64,000 nucleotides of DNA, from contig NZ_JACXLC010000001.1 of NCBI RefSeq assembly GCF_014705715.1, positions 1,718,457 to 1,782,456 of the forward strand. Reading direction: 5' to 3'. The notes beneath the pieces were generated by a model. The model worked only from the letters and a program-made list of their open reading frames with translations. It was not told the origin of the DNA and ran no database searches. Positions within the stretch are counted from its first letter, which is position 1; the number at the start of each line of letters is the position of its first letter. Origin of the DNA: Erythrobacter rubeus (lineage in GTDB: Bacteria > Pseudomonadota > Alphaproteobacteria > Sphingomonadales > Sphingomonadaceae). A program made the position numbers and the translations under genes. This document shows positions 1-8,126 of the stretch, in pieces.

Positions 1-128
1 TGCTGAAGGCCGAGGCCGCGACGACTTTTGCACCGACCGAAGAGATCGACGCGGCACGCGAGGAGGTTGCCGCCCTGCTCGCGGAACAGGATGACACACT
101 CGATTCGCTGTGGGAACAGCTCCGGTAA
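1..128 (+). CDS. C-terminal end of an unidentified protein (partial)
   Basis: An open frame enters from the left edge and ends with TAA at 126-128, giving about 41 residues that finish SLWEQLR. The tail is acidic and alanine-rich and looks helical. I do not recognise the family. Its stop codon overlaps the ATG of the next gene (TAATG), so the two are probably translated from one mRNA. The upstream part is outside the window. Confidence 0.6.
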   Translation, partial: LKAEAATTFAPTEEIDAAREEVAALLAEQDDTLDSLWEQLR

Positions 129-826
129 TGAACCTCGCTTGCGAAACCTGCCCGGTTAAAGAGAGTGCTGCCTGCGCAGTCCTCACGGAAGAGGAGCGCG
201 ACGCGCTCGCCGCGGCGGGCCGTACACGTGTTCTCAAACGCGGCGAGATGCTCTTCGCAGCGGGGGATGAAGATGCGGCTTGCGCCACCCTTGTTTCCGG
301 CGCGCTGAAAGTCTCCGCCATCGATCAGGACGGAAACGAGCAAATCCTGGCTCTCGTCCATCCATCGGGCTTTATTGGGGAGCTCTTTGCGCCCTTTGCG
401 CATCACGATGTTGTCGCGCTTACCGAAAGCAAGCTTTGCACCTTTGCGCGCAAGGATATCGCGCGGGCGATCGACGAGTATCCGGCCCTTGCACGTGCCC
501 TGCTGCGCCGCAGCCAGGAGGATTTGCTCGCGACCCGCAGTCTGCTTGAACTCACCGCACAGGCTGACGCCGAAACCCGGCTTGCCGCGTTGCTCCACGA
601 TTTTGCGGTCGCTGCCAGCCAGTCATCCTGTCATCTCGCGGAGGAATTCGAATTGCCGCTTACGCGCGGAGAGATCGCCAATATGCTGGGCCTGACGATC
701 GAGACCGTCAGCCGGAAGCTCGGCGAAATCGAAGAATCCGGTGCCATTCTGCGCAAAGGAAAACGCGGGATCGAACTGGTCGACCCCGCGCTTCTTCAGG
801 CCCTCTCTGGCCGCCAGACCATCTAG
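128..826 (+). CDS. fnrL: Crp/Fnr-family oxygen-responsive transcription regulator, FNR/FnrL type
   Basis: 232 residues. The N-terminus carries C5, C8 and C16, and a fourth cysteine at C104 lies in the sensory cNMP-like domain. This is the pattern of proteins that hold an oxygen-labile [4Fe-4S] cluster (E. coli FNR uses C20, C23, C29, C122). The C-terminal helix-turn-helix holds ETVSR at 192-196, matching the E..SR contacts that read TTGAT half-sites. Two exact TTGAT-N4-ATCAA sites occur in this window (1362 and 41995), fitting targets for this protein. I chose ATG 128, which overlaps the upstream stop; a GTG at 110 in the same frame is less likely. Cluster binding is inferred from cysteine placement only. 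Confidence 0.88.
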   Translation: MNLACETCPVKESAACAVLTEEERDALAAAGRTRVLKRGEMLFAAGDEDAACATLVSGALKVSAIDQDGNEQILALVHPSGFIGELFAPFAHHDVVALTESKLCTFARKDIARAIDEYPALARALLRRSQEDLLATRSLLELTAQADAETRLAALLHDFAVAASQSSCHLAEEFELPLTRGEIANMLGLTIETVSRKLGEIEESGAILRKGKRGIELVDPALLQALSGRQTI

Positions 827-868
827 GCCCGGCACAGATCTAGCGTCTGGGCAATCAAGCCCCTTCGA

Positions 869-1309
869 TCACACCAGAGCGGCGATCGTGATTGCAGCGC
901 AGGCCCAAAGCACAATGAGAACCGGCAGGATCAGAACCTGGATTGTGGCATCGCGCGGTGCCAGCCGTCCGGTATGGGTCATGATGCCGACCTGATCGAA
1001 TTTCCCCTTCGTCATCGGACGGGTTTGATTGCCCCTAAGCCGGGTCCAGATCGCCGGAACGCCGAACCCTGCAACGATGAACACCGCAAAGATCGCCATC
1101 GGGATGACGAGGCCGGGAGTGTTAAAGGCCGCGAACATGAGGCCGATAAAGGCAAGGTAACAACCGACAGTCGCTGCATAAAGCGCAGTCGGCAGTTCAA
1201 AGTTGCGGTCGAGCTCGACCTGGTGACGCGGTCCGTTCGGCAGATGAACCGGCGCTTCCACGATCCGCGCTTCGCCGCGAGCGATGAGGTCTTGAACTTG
1301 CTTACTCAT
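869..1309 (-). CDS. Small membrane protein of unknown function, probable FNR target
   Basis: 146 residues. A polar N-terminus of about 40 residues is followed by two adjacent hydrophobic spans (about 43-65 and 67-88), a basic loop (RLRGNQTRPMTKGK), and a third hydrophobic stretch at the C-terminus (about 125-146). No catalytic motif is visible and I do not recognise the family. A perfect FNR box is centred about 60 bp upstream of the ATG, and the gene converges on the fnrL-like gene, so a role under low oxygen is a fair inference. Confidence 0.75.
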   Translation of the reverse strand: MSKQVQDLIARGEARIVEAPVHLPNGPRHQVELDRNFELPTALYAATVGCYLAFIGLMFAAFNTPGLVIPMAIFAVFIVAGFGVPAIWTRLRGNQTRPMTKGKFDQVGIMTHTGRLAPRDATIQVLILPVLIVLWACAAITIAALV

Positions 1310-1361
1310 GGGGCTTCTCCTTCGTTGGAAGGAGAATTATGCGGCGTGGCCAACGCTCACC

Positions 1362-1375
1362 TTGATCCAGATCAA
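1362..1375 (-). promoter_or_regulatory. FNR box upstream of the 869-1309 gene
   Basis: TTGATCCAGATCAA is an exact match to the FNR/Anr consensus TTGAT-N4-ATCAA and is a perfect palindrome in its half-sites. It lies 53-66 bp upstream of the start codon at 1309, between that gene and the end of moaE. This spacing fits activation from about -41.5 of a transcript with a short leader. The transcription start itself is not visible. Confidence 0.85.
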
Positions 1376-1385
1376 ATCACCGAAA

Positions 1386-1850
1386 TTATTCCGGATTCCA
1401 GCGTGCAAGATCCTCGTGATCGGCCTGCCGCGGCTCGATCCAGTGCCATTCGCCGTGCTTGAGCTCGCGCTTCCAGAACCACGCCGCGCTTTTCAGATGG
1501 TCCATGCAGAAATCGACCGCGTTTATCGCATCACGGCGATGGCGAGAGGCGGCCGCGACGCAGACGATAGGATCGCCGGGTGTCATGCGTCCGACGCGGT
1601 GCACGATGGTGATTGCCTTGAGATCGAAACGCTCCCGGGCAGCGATCGCGAGCTTCTTCATCCCGGTTAACGTGAGCGGTTCGTAATGTGACAGCTCAAG
1701 CGCTTCTACACCGTCATTAGAGCTCACATATCCAGTAAAGCTAGCCGCGCCGCCCTTCGTCATGGTTCGGTCCGCCGTCGCGCGAATGATCTCTTGCGGA
1801 TCGAATAGGTCCGTCAGCAGCCTGATATCTTCGAATACGGCTTCTGCCAC
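1386..1850 (-). CDS. moaE: Molybdopterin synthase catalytic (large) subunit MoaE
   Basis: 154 residues. MoaE works with MoaD to insert two sulfurs into cyclic pyranopterin monophosphate, giving molybdopterin. The family landmarks are present: HRVGRM at 84-89, and the C-terminal SAAWFWKRE, with K120 and K127 matching the two catalytic lysines of the family. It is last in moaA-moaD-moaE, read right to left, with 12 bp after moaD. Length is normal. The start ATG at 1850 follows directly on moaD, which suggests translational coupling. Confidence 0.95.
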   Translation of the reverse strand: MAEAVFEDIRLLTDLFDPQEIIRATADRTMTKGGAASFTGYVSSNDGVEALELSHYEPLTLTGMKKLAIAARERFDLKAITIVHRVGRMTPGDPIVCVAAASRHRRDAINAVDFCMDHLKSAAWFWKRELKHGEWHWIEPRQADHEDLARWNPE

Positions 1851-1862
1851 CTGTCCCTCGGA

Positions 1863-2105
1863 TCAACCGCCGCTGACGGGCGGAAGCAGCGCGACTTCAT
1901 CGCCATCCAGCGCATTGAGAGTGGTTTTGTCGGAAAGCACCTTTCCACCGCACGCAATGTTGACGCGGTCGTCGGCAAGCTCTCGAGCAATTTCGGATCC
2001 CACTGCCTCGATCAGGCCAGTCCAGTCGAGCGGTGCGGCCACGGCACGGCTATCTTCGCCCGCTTTGTCGCGCAGCGGCCCGAGAAACAGGATCGTCACC
2101 GCCAT
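1863..2105 (-). CDS. moaD: Molybdopterin synthase sulfur carrier subunit MoaD
   Basis: 80 residues with a ubiquitin-like beta-grasp pattern, ending ALLPPVSGG. The terminal Gly-Gly is the thiocarboxylated tail that delivers sulfur to the MoaE active site. It sits 2 bp downstream of moaA and 12 bp upstream of moaE on the same strand. Size and terminal motif are typical. Confidence 0.95.
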   Translation of the reverse strand: MAVTILFLGPLRDKAGEDSRAVAAPLDWTGLIEAVGSEIARELADDRVNIACGGKVLSDKTTLNALDGDEVALLPPVSGG

Positions 2106-2107
2106 CC

Positions 2108-3178
2108 CTAGCCCCCAGTCATCGACATGTGCCGCGGTTGCGCAGGCTCGGCTCCGCGCTCATCCATGCGGAAATGATGCTTCTCCGGCTTGATCATCAT
2201 CGCCTGGGCCAGCGCTTCGGCAAGCTTTCGCTCCGGCTCATCGGAACGCAGAGCCGCACGCAGGTCGACCCGCTCCGAACCGCCCAGGCAGGGGTAGAGT
2301 TGACCCGTCGCCGTGACCCGTAGGCGATTGCAGCCTGCGCAGAAATTCCCGGTCAGCGGCGTGATCAGCCCGAGCCGCCCGCCGGTCTCCGCGATTCGGA
2401 CATACCGCGCCGGGCCACCGGTCGAATACTCGATATCCTCCAGCGTCCAGCGCTGTTCCAGCCGCGCACGCACATCGCCCAGGGACAGGAACTGATCGAG
2501 GCGCTCCTCCTCTATATCGCCGAGCGGCATGACCTCGATGAGCGTGACATCGTGCCCTTCCGAGTGCCCCCAGCCAATCAGATCTGGCAACTCGTCTTCG
2601 TTGACACCCTTGAGCGCGACGGCATTCAATTTGACGCTAAGACCCGCCCCTTTCGCTGCGGCGATACCTTCGAGAACCTGCGGGAGAGCGTCGCGGCGTG
2701 TCAGCGCAGCGAATCGATCGCGGTCGAGCGTATCGAGCGATACGTTGACGCGGCGCACGCCTGCTTTTGCGAGCGCGTCGGCATGCTGTGCCAATTGCGT
2801 GGCGTTGGTTGTAAGCGTCAGCTCTTCGAGGCCATGCCCGATCCTTCGCCCGAGCGCCGTGAAAAGATCGACAATGTCGCGGCGAACAAGCGGCTCACCG
2901 CCGGTGATCCGGATCTTTGTGACACCGCGCGCAATGAAGCCGGTGGCAAGCTCGTACAGCTCCTCCAGGGTCAGCACTTCGCGGCGCGGGAGAAACTTCA
3001 TTTTCTCCGGCATGCAATACGAGCAGCGCAGGTCGCAGCGGTCGGTCACCGACAGGCGGAGGTAGGAAATGGGTCGCTTGAATTGATCGACCAGCGGCGC
3101 TGCACCGCCGCCCACGGATATGAGGTCGGGCTTGCGGACCGCTCTTGCGGTCGTTCCGGTGTTCAGCGGACTACTCAT
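2108..3178 (-). CDS. moaA: GTP 3',8-cyclase MoaA (radical SAM)
   Basis: 356 residues from the ATG at 3178. MoaA converts GTP to 3',8-cyclo-GTP, the first step of molybdenum cofactor synthesis. The radical-SAM motif C48-x3-C52-x2-C55 is followed at the C-terminus by the second-cluster motif C-x2-C-x13-C (FCAGCN...YPC) and a terminal MSMTGG, the conserved Gly-Gly tail of the family. The ATG at 3178 overlaps the stop of the preceding gene by 8 bp; an in-frame TTG at 3187 would add three residues. The whole neighbourhood runs on one strand from the cox genes. Confidence 0.96.
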   Translation of the reverse strand: MSSPLNTGTTARAVRKPDLISVGGGAAPLVDQFKRPISYLRLSVTDRCDLRCSYCMPEKMKFLPRREVLTLEELYELATGFIARGVTKIRITGGEPLVRRDIVDLFTALGRRIGHGLEELTLTTNATQLAQHADALAKAGVRRVNVSLDTLDRDRFAALTRRDALPQVLEGIAAAKGAGLSVKLNAVALKGVNEDELPDLIGWGHSEGHDVTLIEVMPLGDIEEERLDQFLSLGDVRARLEQRWTLEDIEYSTGGPARYVRIAETGGRLGLITPLTGNFCAGCNRLRVTATGQLYPCLGGSERVDLRAALRSDEPERKLAEALAQAMMIKPEKHHFRMDERGAEPAQPRHMSMTGG

Positions 3179-3485
3179 GGAGGGCAATATACTGACCGGT
3201 CACGCCCGGCGCATTCCCCAAATATGCGAGCGTGGGCTCGATATGATCCCCTGCACCGCCAACGATATTAACCCGCTGCGGGGCGTGATCGCGTGCAAGA
3301 TCGCGAGCGAGCGACCGGCGCCAGTCGTCGTGATCGCTTCCCGCAGGCGGCATCACGATGACGAGCGAGGTTACGCCTGCGCCGGTCAACCGCGCGCGAG
3401 CGGTATCAAAGTACTTTGCGAAGAAAACGGCGTTCGCTTCGATCCCGCTTTTTGGAAGCGCCACGATCGTCAGCACTTGCTGCAT
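3171..3485 (-). CDS. Conserved small hypothetical protein, Rossmann-like
   Basis: 104 residues. The pattern of hydrophobic strands (VLTIVAL, SLVIVMPP, RVNIVGG) alternating with helices suggests a small alpha/beta fold, possibly the remains of a short-chain dehydrogenase or a nucleotide-binding fold, but there is no glycine-rich loop. The ATG abuts the folB stop (TGATG) and the end overlaps moaA, so it is translationally coupled between pterin and molybdopterin genes. Function is unknown; only the context hints at pterin metabolism. Confidence 0.7.
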   Translation of the reverse strand: MQQVLTIVALPKSGIEANAVFFAKYFDTARARLTGAGVTSLVIVMPPAGSDHDDWRRSLARDLARDHAPQRVNIVGGAGDHIEPTLAYLGNAPGVTGQYIALHE

Positions 3486-3862
3486 CAGTCGGCCGGCCGC
3501 TCGCGGTGCAGCGTGATGCCGATCTTCTCATTCGCCTCGGCAATCGCAAGCTTCACGATCTTGACCGTCACCGCCTGCACGCGCCTGTCTTGCACGAAAA
3601 GGCTTTCGCAAATGTGATCCGCAACTGCCTCGATAAGCTTGAAATGCACCCCTTTCGGCAAACCTTCCGAAGCGGCGAATTTCAGGTCCATATAATTCTT
3701 GCTCGCATCGAGCGGCGTGTCGGCGTCGTAATGATCGGCGACATCGTAACGCGCCTGCACCGTAATGCGCAGCGGTTGCGGTTTACCGGTCTCCTCCGAA
3801 TAGATGCCGGTGAGGACATCGACTTCGAGATCGGCGACTTCGAGAATAAGCGAATCGTTCAT
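3485..3862 (-). CDS. folB: Dihydroneopterin aldolase family protein (FolB)
   Basis: 125 residues. FolB enzymes convert dihydroneopterin to hydroxymethyl-dihydropterin in folate synthesis. The tunnelling fold is suggested by the early VLTGIYSEE segment, the conserved YMDL segment near residue 57, the helix with LIEAVADHICESLF, and the closing VTVKIVKLAIAE-type strand with a lysine in the usual place. It lies 13 bp after the methyltransferase gene and shares TGATG with the next gene. Assignment to folB rather than a related paralogue (FolX) is from family resemblance. Confidence 0.82.
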   Translation of the reverse strand: MNDSLILEVADLEVDVLTGIYSEETGKPQPLRITVQARYDVADHYDADTPLDASKNYMDLKFAASEGLPKGVHFKLIEAVADHICESLFVQDRRVQAVTVKIVKLAIAEANEKIGITLHRERPAD

Positions 3863-3875
3863 ACCGCAGATGCCC

Positions 3876-4778
3876 TTAGCCGGGATTTGCCCAGCGCGCG
3901 AAGATAGCTGTGGGCATCAGGCGCTGTGGAGCGCCCTCCCCCGCCGGCTCCTCTCGCACGGCGAGGTCGCCATGTTCAATCACCCCGGGCAGATGGCGCA
4001 GTTTTTCTTCGAGCAATCCGGCAAGCGCGACCGAGCTCATGCGCACCGCGTAGACGGTCAAGAACAGAAACGCGCTCTTCTCATCGAGCAGGCGCGCGCA
4101 ATCGCCGATGAGACCGGGCAGTCCCTCTTCGATCCGCCAAGTCTCGTTCTTGGGTCCGCGCCCGAATTTGGGAGGGTCGAGGATGATCCCGTCATAGCGC
4201 CGATCGCGCCGGACCTCGCGCGCAGCGAACTTCGCCGCATCATCGACAAGCCAGCGGATTGGCCGTTCATCCATGCCGGACAAAACAGCGTTTTCGCGCG
4301 CTTGTGCGACCGATTTCTTCGACGCATCGACATGGGTAACCCGGCCATGACGGCTCAACGCCAACGTCCCCAGCCCTGTATAGCCGAACATGTTCATTGC
4401 TTCGGCGTCGTCTCTCCCGCTCAGCTGTTCGCGCATCCAGTCCCATACCGGGGCCATGTCGGGAAAAAACTGCAGGTGCCGAAAGGGTGTCGGCTGAGCA
4501 GTGAAGCGAACATCGTCCCATGCAAGCTCCCAGCCCTGCTCGGGAAGCTCTTGGTCGAGATGCCAGCGTCCGCCGCCATCCTCGTCAGACCCGGGAATGA
4601 ACTCGCCCGCCGCAGGCCAGTCGGGTAGCCGCGGCTGCCACAGCGCCTGTGGTTCGGGACGGACAAAAGCGTAGGGGCCGAATGCCTCGTATTTACGGCC
4701 CGCGCCGCTATCGAGCAGCCGATACGCGTCCCAACCCGCGCATTCCATTACCACAGGCTGCGAAGCGATTTCAGCCAT
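3876..4778 (-). CDS. Class I SAM-dependent methyltransferase, RlmI/RlmK-like
   Basis: 300 residues. The SAM-binding core starts with MNMFGYTGLGTLAL (motif I), then HVDASKKSV, and has the catalytic-type DPPKFGRG, as in rRNA cytosine-C5 methyltransferases of the RlmI group. The N-terminal part (about 1-120) is not a recognisable PUA domain, so the protein may be a diverged or differently targeted RNA methyltransferase. ATG overlaps the thrC stop by one base (TGATG), so it is coupled to thrC. The exact substrate cannot be read from the sequence. Confidence 0.82.
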   Translation of the reverse strand: MAEIASQPVVMECAGWDAYRLLDSGAGRKYEAFGPYAFVRPEPQALWQPRLPDWPAAGEFIPGSDEDGGGRWHLDQELPEQGWELAWDDVRFTAQPTPFRHLQFFPDMAPVWDWMREQLSGRDDAEAMNMFGYTGLGTLALSRHGRVTHVDASKKSVAQARENAVLSGMDERPIRWLVDDAAKFAAREVRRDRRYDGIILDPPKFGRGPKNETWRIEEGLPGLIGDCARLLDEKSAFLFLTVYAVRMSSVALAGLLEEKLRHLPGVIEHGDLAVREEPAGEGAPQRLMPTAIFARWANPG

Positions 4779-6187
4779 CAGGCGTCGGCAGCGTTCTGCA
4801 GAACGAAATTGCGGGCGGCCTCATAGTCGCCGGAGATTTCGGTGAAGTGTTCTTCGCGGCCGAACAGGTCACCCACGCGCTGCGGCAATGCCGGACGCAC
4901 GCCCACGGCCCGCTCGACAGCATCGGGGAATTTCGCAGGGTGCGCGGTGGCCAGCGTGATGATCGGCACGTCCTTTGCGATCAATCCGGTGTCGCCCGCC
5001 ACGATGCTCGCGTGGAGGCCCACGCCGGTATGGGGATCGATGATCTGCGACGTCTCGCGGTAAGCCCATGCAAGCGCCTGCGCCGTCTCGTCCTGATCGG
5101 CACGGATACTGGTGAAGAGCGCGGATGCGCCCTGGGCCTGAGCGTTGGTCAGCCGCATCGCCTTCGATGCCTCGAAAGCGCCCATCTGCTCGGCGAGCGC
5201 CGCTCCGTCGCGCCCGCCGCAATCGAATAGCAGACGCTCGAAATTGGAGCTGACCTGAATATCCATCGACGGAGTGATGGTCGGCGTGACTCCCCCCGCC
5301 GAATAATCGCCATCGGACAGGGCGCGGTACAGAATGTCGTTGACGTTCGTCGCAACGATCAGCCGCTCGATCGGCAGACCCATCCGGGCCGCGACATAGC
5401 CTGCAAACACGTCCCCGAAATTGCCGGTCGGTACGCTGTAGGCGACTTTCCGCTCGGGCGCGCCGAGCTGCAGCGCCGAATAAAAGTAATAGACCACCTG
5501 CGCCATCAGCCGCGCCCAGTTGATCGAGTTCACCGCGCCAAGTTTCAGTGCGCCGGTGACGTTCGGATCGCGAAACATGCATTTCACATGAGCCTGCGCA
5601 TCGTCGAAGCTGCCATCGATCGCGAGATTGTAGACATTCGCCGCTCGCACCGTCGTCATCTGGCGGCGCTGCACATCGCTGACGCGGCCTTTCGGGTGGA
5701 GCATCACGATTTCGACATTGTCGCGGTTCGCCACCGCATTGATTGCCGCGGAGCCCGTGTCGCCGCTGGTGGCGCCGACGATCATCATCCTTTGCTCACG
5801 CCGCGCAAGGAACGTTTCGAACAAATGCCCGAGCATTTGCAGCGCGACATCCTTGAAGGCAAGGGTCGGCCCGTGGAACAGTTCGAGCAGCCAGTGTTGT
5901 TCGTTTAGCTGAACGAGCGGCGTCACGGCGGCATGCCCGAAATCCCCATATACCGCCGCACACATCGCATCGAGCTCGTCATCGGTCAGGCTGCCCTTCA
6001 CGAAAGGGCGCATCACTGTGGCGGCGAGTTCGTGGTACGGCTTGCCCCGCAAGTCGCGGATTTCCGCTTCGCTGAAGCGCGGCCACTCGCTGGGAAGATA
6101 CAGGCCGCCATCGGTGGCGAGACCGGCCAGGGTGACGCCTTCGAAATCAAGCGTCGGAGCGCTTCCTCTGGTGGAGATGTATTCCAT
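4778..6187 (-). CDS. thrC: Threonine synthase
   Basis: 469 residues from ATG 6187 (MEYISTRG). This PLP enzyme converts O-phosphohomoserine to threonine. HGPTLAFKD at 105-113 carries the PLP lysine K112, and SGDTGSAA is the typical phosphate-binding segment. The length fits the longer threonine synthases of alphaproteobacteria. An upstream extension of the frame (13 residues) lacks family similarity and was rejected. It follows SURF1 at the end of the cox cluster, a common arrangement in this class. Confidence 0.96.
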   Translation of the reverse strand: MEYISTRGSAPTLDFEGVTLAGLATDGGLYLPSEWPRFSEAEIRDLRGKPYHELAATVMRPFVKGSLTDDELDAMCAAVYGDFGHAAVTPLVQLNEQHWLLELFHGPTLAFKDVALQMLGHLFETFLARREQRMMIVGATSGDTGSAAINAVANRDNVEIVMLHPKGRVSDVQRRQMTTVRAANVYNLAIDGSFDDAQAHVKCMFRDPNVTGALKLGAVNSINWARLMAQVVYYFYSALQLGAPERKVAYSVPTGNFGDVFAGYVAARMGLPIERLIVATNVNDILYRALSDGDYSAGGVTPTITPSMDIQVSSNFERLLFDCGGRDGAALAEQMGAFEASKAMRLTNAQAQGASALFTSIRADQDETAQALAWAYRETSQIIDPHTGVGLHASIVAGDTGLIAKDVPIITLATAHPAKFPDAVERAVGVRPALPQRVGDLFGREEHFTEISGDYEAARNFVLQNAADA

Positions 6188-6248
6188 GGGTTCGCTGCGG
6201 TTAGCGGGGCGGGCTGGCAAGGGCAAGCAAGCTCGGCTCGCCCGCCCG

Positions 6249-6815
6249 TTAGTCCTTCTTTCGCAGCCGCGACCGCAAAGCGAACCCGTAAATAAGCAGA
6301 GCCGTCAACGCGAACAGGAACCACTGCCCGGCATAGGCCATGTGGTTATTGGGCAAGTCGCTCGGATCGGGACGCGTGAGCGGGCGCAAACCGGCCTGCG
6401 GTGGGTCGGCGACCAATCGCGGTCCTGGAGCGATCACGCCGCTGACCTGGCCTCCGTTCCAGGAAGGCGGCTCGATGGCGCGCGAAAAGCCGAGATCGAC
6501 GAGGGCCGTCCCGCCATCCACAGCGCAGGTGAAGCGCTGCGCCCAGCCTTTTTGTCCATTTAAAGCGGTCCCGGCGACAGTTTCGATCGCGAGCACTTCG
6601 TCGCAATCGATCGTAGTGCGGCGAAACCATACGTCCTTGCCATCGCCCCATGTGGGAAAGCGCGCTTCGTCGCCCGCTGCGATCGCGGCATCGTAGCGGG
6701 CCAGCAGTTCCGCCTTCTCGTCGGCGCGACCCAGCTGCCAAATGCCGAGCCACACCATCGTAATCGCCGCTGCAGCAACGATAATTGTCGGGATCAGAGG
6801 GATGCGCGCAATCAT
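6249..6815 (-). CDS. SURF1 family cytochrome c oxidase assembly protein
   Basis: 188 residues. SURF1 (Shy1) proteins help insert heme a into oxidase subunit I at the membrane. One membrane span lies at the N-terminus (about 8-28, ending WLGIWQLGR, a family signature) and one at the C-terminus (about 165-182), bracketing a periplasmic domain. NNHMAYAGQWF near residue 156 matches the conserved motif before the second span. The ATG overlaps the stop of the DUF983 gene by 4 bp. It is shorter than many homologues (about 230 residues) but both spans are intact. Confidence 0.93.
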   Translation of the reverse strand: MIARIPLIPTIIVAAAAITMVWLGIWQLGRADEKAELLARYDAAIAAGDEARFPTWGDGKDVWFRRTTIDCDEVLAIETVAGTALNGQKGWAQRFTCAVDGGTALVDLGFSRAIEPPSWNGGQVSGVIAPGPRLVADPPQAGLRPLTRPDPSDLPNNHMAYAGQWFLFALTALLIYGFALRSRLRKKD

Positions 6816-7204
6816 TCGCCGAATGCGCTCTTGCCAGTCTGCGCCTCGTACTGGCGATACAAAAGCGCCGTCTTGTAGAAGCGCAGCACGCCAATGACCG
6901 CCGCGACGGTCGCAGGCGCCCAGAACATAACTTGAAGCCAGAATGGCGGCGAAATCGCAACGTCAATAGCGGTTGCAAGGCCGATCAGGATTGCCGCGAT
7001 CAAGACCGTTACCAGACCCGCGAGACGCCCTCCGCGCTCAAGGCCGGTGAAATCCAACTGGCAGTTCTCGCATTTGAGCGCGACGCGCGCGGGCGCCTCA
7101 AACAGCGTTGGTTGTGCACAGCGCGGGCACAAACAAGAAAGGGCAGCCTGGAATAATCCCGACTGCCCTTTCTCGTGCGTCGGACTGTCGCCCGGCTTGA
7201 TCAA
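6812..7204 (-). CDS. DUF983 family membrane protein, starts with TTG
   Basis: 130 residues. DUF983 proteins are small and often found in cytochrome oxidase clusters. The start of this one holds a zinc-ribbon-like pair, CPRC and CENC, followed by two membrane spans (about 57-76 and 81-103). No ATG or GTG start precedes the zinc ribbon. The best candidate is TTG at 7204-7202, which overlaps the TGA stop of ctaE as TTGA, the usual re-initiation geometry. Further upstream the frame only runs inside ctaE. The biochemical role is unknown. Confidence 0.85.
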   Translation of the reverse strand: MIKPGDSPTHEKGQSGLFQAALSCLCPRCAQPTLFEAPARVALKCENCQLDFTGLERGGRLAGLVTVLIAAILIGLATAIDVAISPPFWLQVMFWAPATVAAVIGVLRFYKTALLYRQYEAQTGKSAFGE

Positions 7205-8079
7205 TGGACCGGTGCGCCCCAACCGCCCCAGATATAGACGGCGATGAAGAGGAACAGCCACACAACATCGACGAAGTGCCAGTACCAAGCCGCCGCTTCG
7301 AAACCGAAATGCTGGCGCGGCGTGAAGTGGCCCTTGTATGCGCGGAACAGACATACCGCGAGGAAGATGGTGCCGATGATGACATGGAAGCCGTGGAATC
7401 CGGTCGCCATGTAGAATGCCGAGCTGTAGGTGTTCTGGCCGAAGTTGAACGGCGCAACAGCATATTCGTAGGCCTGGATCGCGGAGAAGAGCACGCCAAG
7501 CGCGATGGTCGCCCACAGACCCTGCTTCAGCCCTTCGCGGTCACCGTGGATCAGCGAATGGTGCGCCCAAGTGACAGTCGTGCCCGAGCACAGCAGGATC
7601 AGCGTGTTCAGCAGCGGAAGGCTGAACGGGTCGAGCACTTCCATGCCTTCCGGCACCAGGCTCGCCTGCGCGCCCGCGACGCCGAAATTGTTGATCGTTT
7701 CCTGCTCGGCAGTGCCGGCCCCGATCACTTCGAGCGGCGTGGGGAAAAGAGCGAAGTCGAAGAAGCTCCAGAACCAACCGACGAAGAACATAACCTCCGA
7801 GGCAATGAACAGGATCATGCCATAGCGCATGTGAAGCTGAACCACCGGCGTGTGATCGCCCTGCTGCGCCTCAACCACGATGTTTTTGAACCACATGAAG
7901 AACGTTGCGATCAGCCCGGCGAGCCCGGCCCACATCACGATGCTACTCGCCGTACCGAACAGGTCCGGGTAGAAGCTGAGGACCATCCCGCTGGTAAAGG
8001 TCAGCGCCGAGATCGAGCCGACGAGCGGCCAGATGTCCGGTTCGAGAATATGATAATCGTGGTTTACGTTGCCAGCCAT
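7201..8079 (-). CDS. ctaE: Cytochrome c oxidase subunit III
   Basis: 292 residues from ATG 8079 (MAGNVNHDYHIL). Subunit III stabilises the aa3-type oxidase and keeps its proton uptake path active. Seven hydrophobic spans are visible, with the family segments WWFKNI-like MWFKNIVVEAQQGDHT, FFVGWFWSFF, and the C-terminal WHFVDVVWLFLF. The longer open frame upstream of 8079 has no family similarity. It is 47 bp downstream of ctaG and overlaps the DUF983 start. Confidence 0.97.
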   Translation of the reverse strand: MAGNVNHDYHILEPDIWPLVGSISALTFTSGMVLSFYPDLFGTASSIVMWAGLAGLIATFFMWFKNIVVEAQQGDHTPVVQLHMRYGMILFIASEVMFFVGWFWSFFDFALFPTPLEVIGAGTAEQETINNFGVAGAQASLVPEGMEVLDPFSLPLLNTLILLCSGTTVTWAHHSLIHGDREGLKQGLWATIALGVLFSAIQAYEYAVAPFNFGQNTYSSAFYMATGFHGFHVIIGTIFLAVCLFRAYKGHFTPRQHFGFEAAAWYWHFVDVVWLFLFIAVYIWGGWGAPVH

Positions 8080-8126
8080 TGTTTGCGTTCCATCCCTAGA
8101 GGATACGTGGTCAATCGGTTTGCGCG

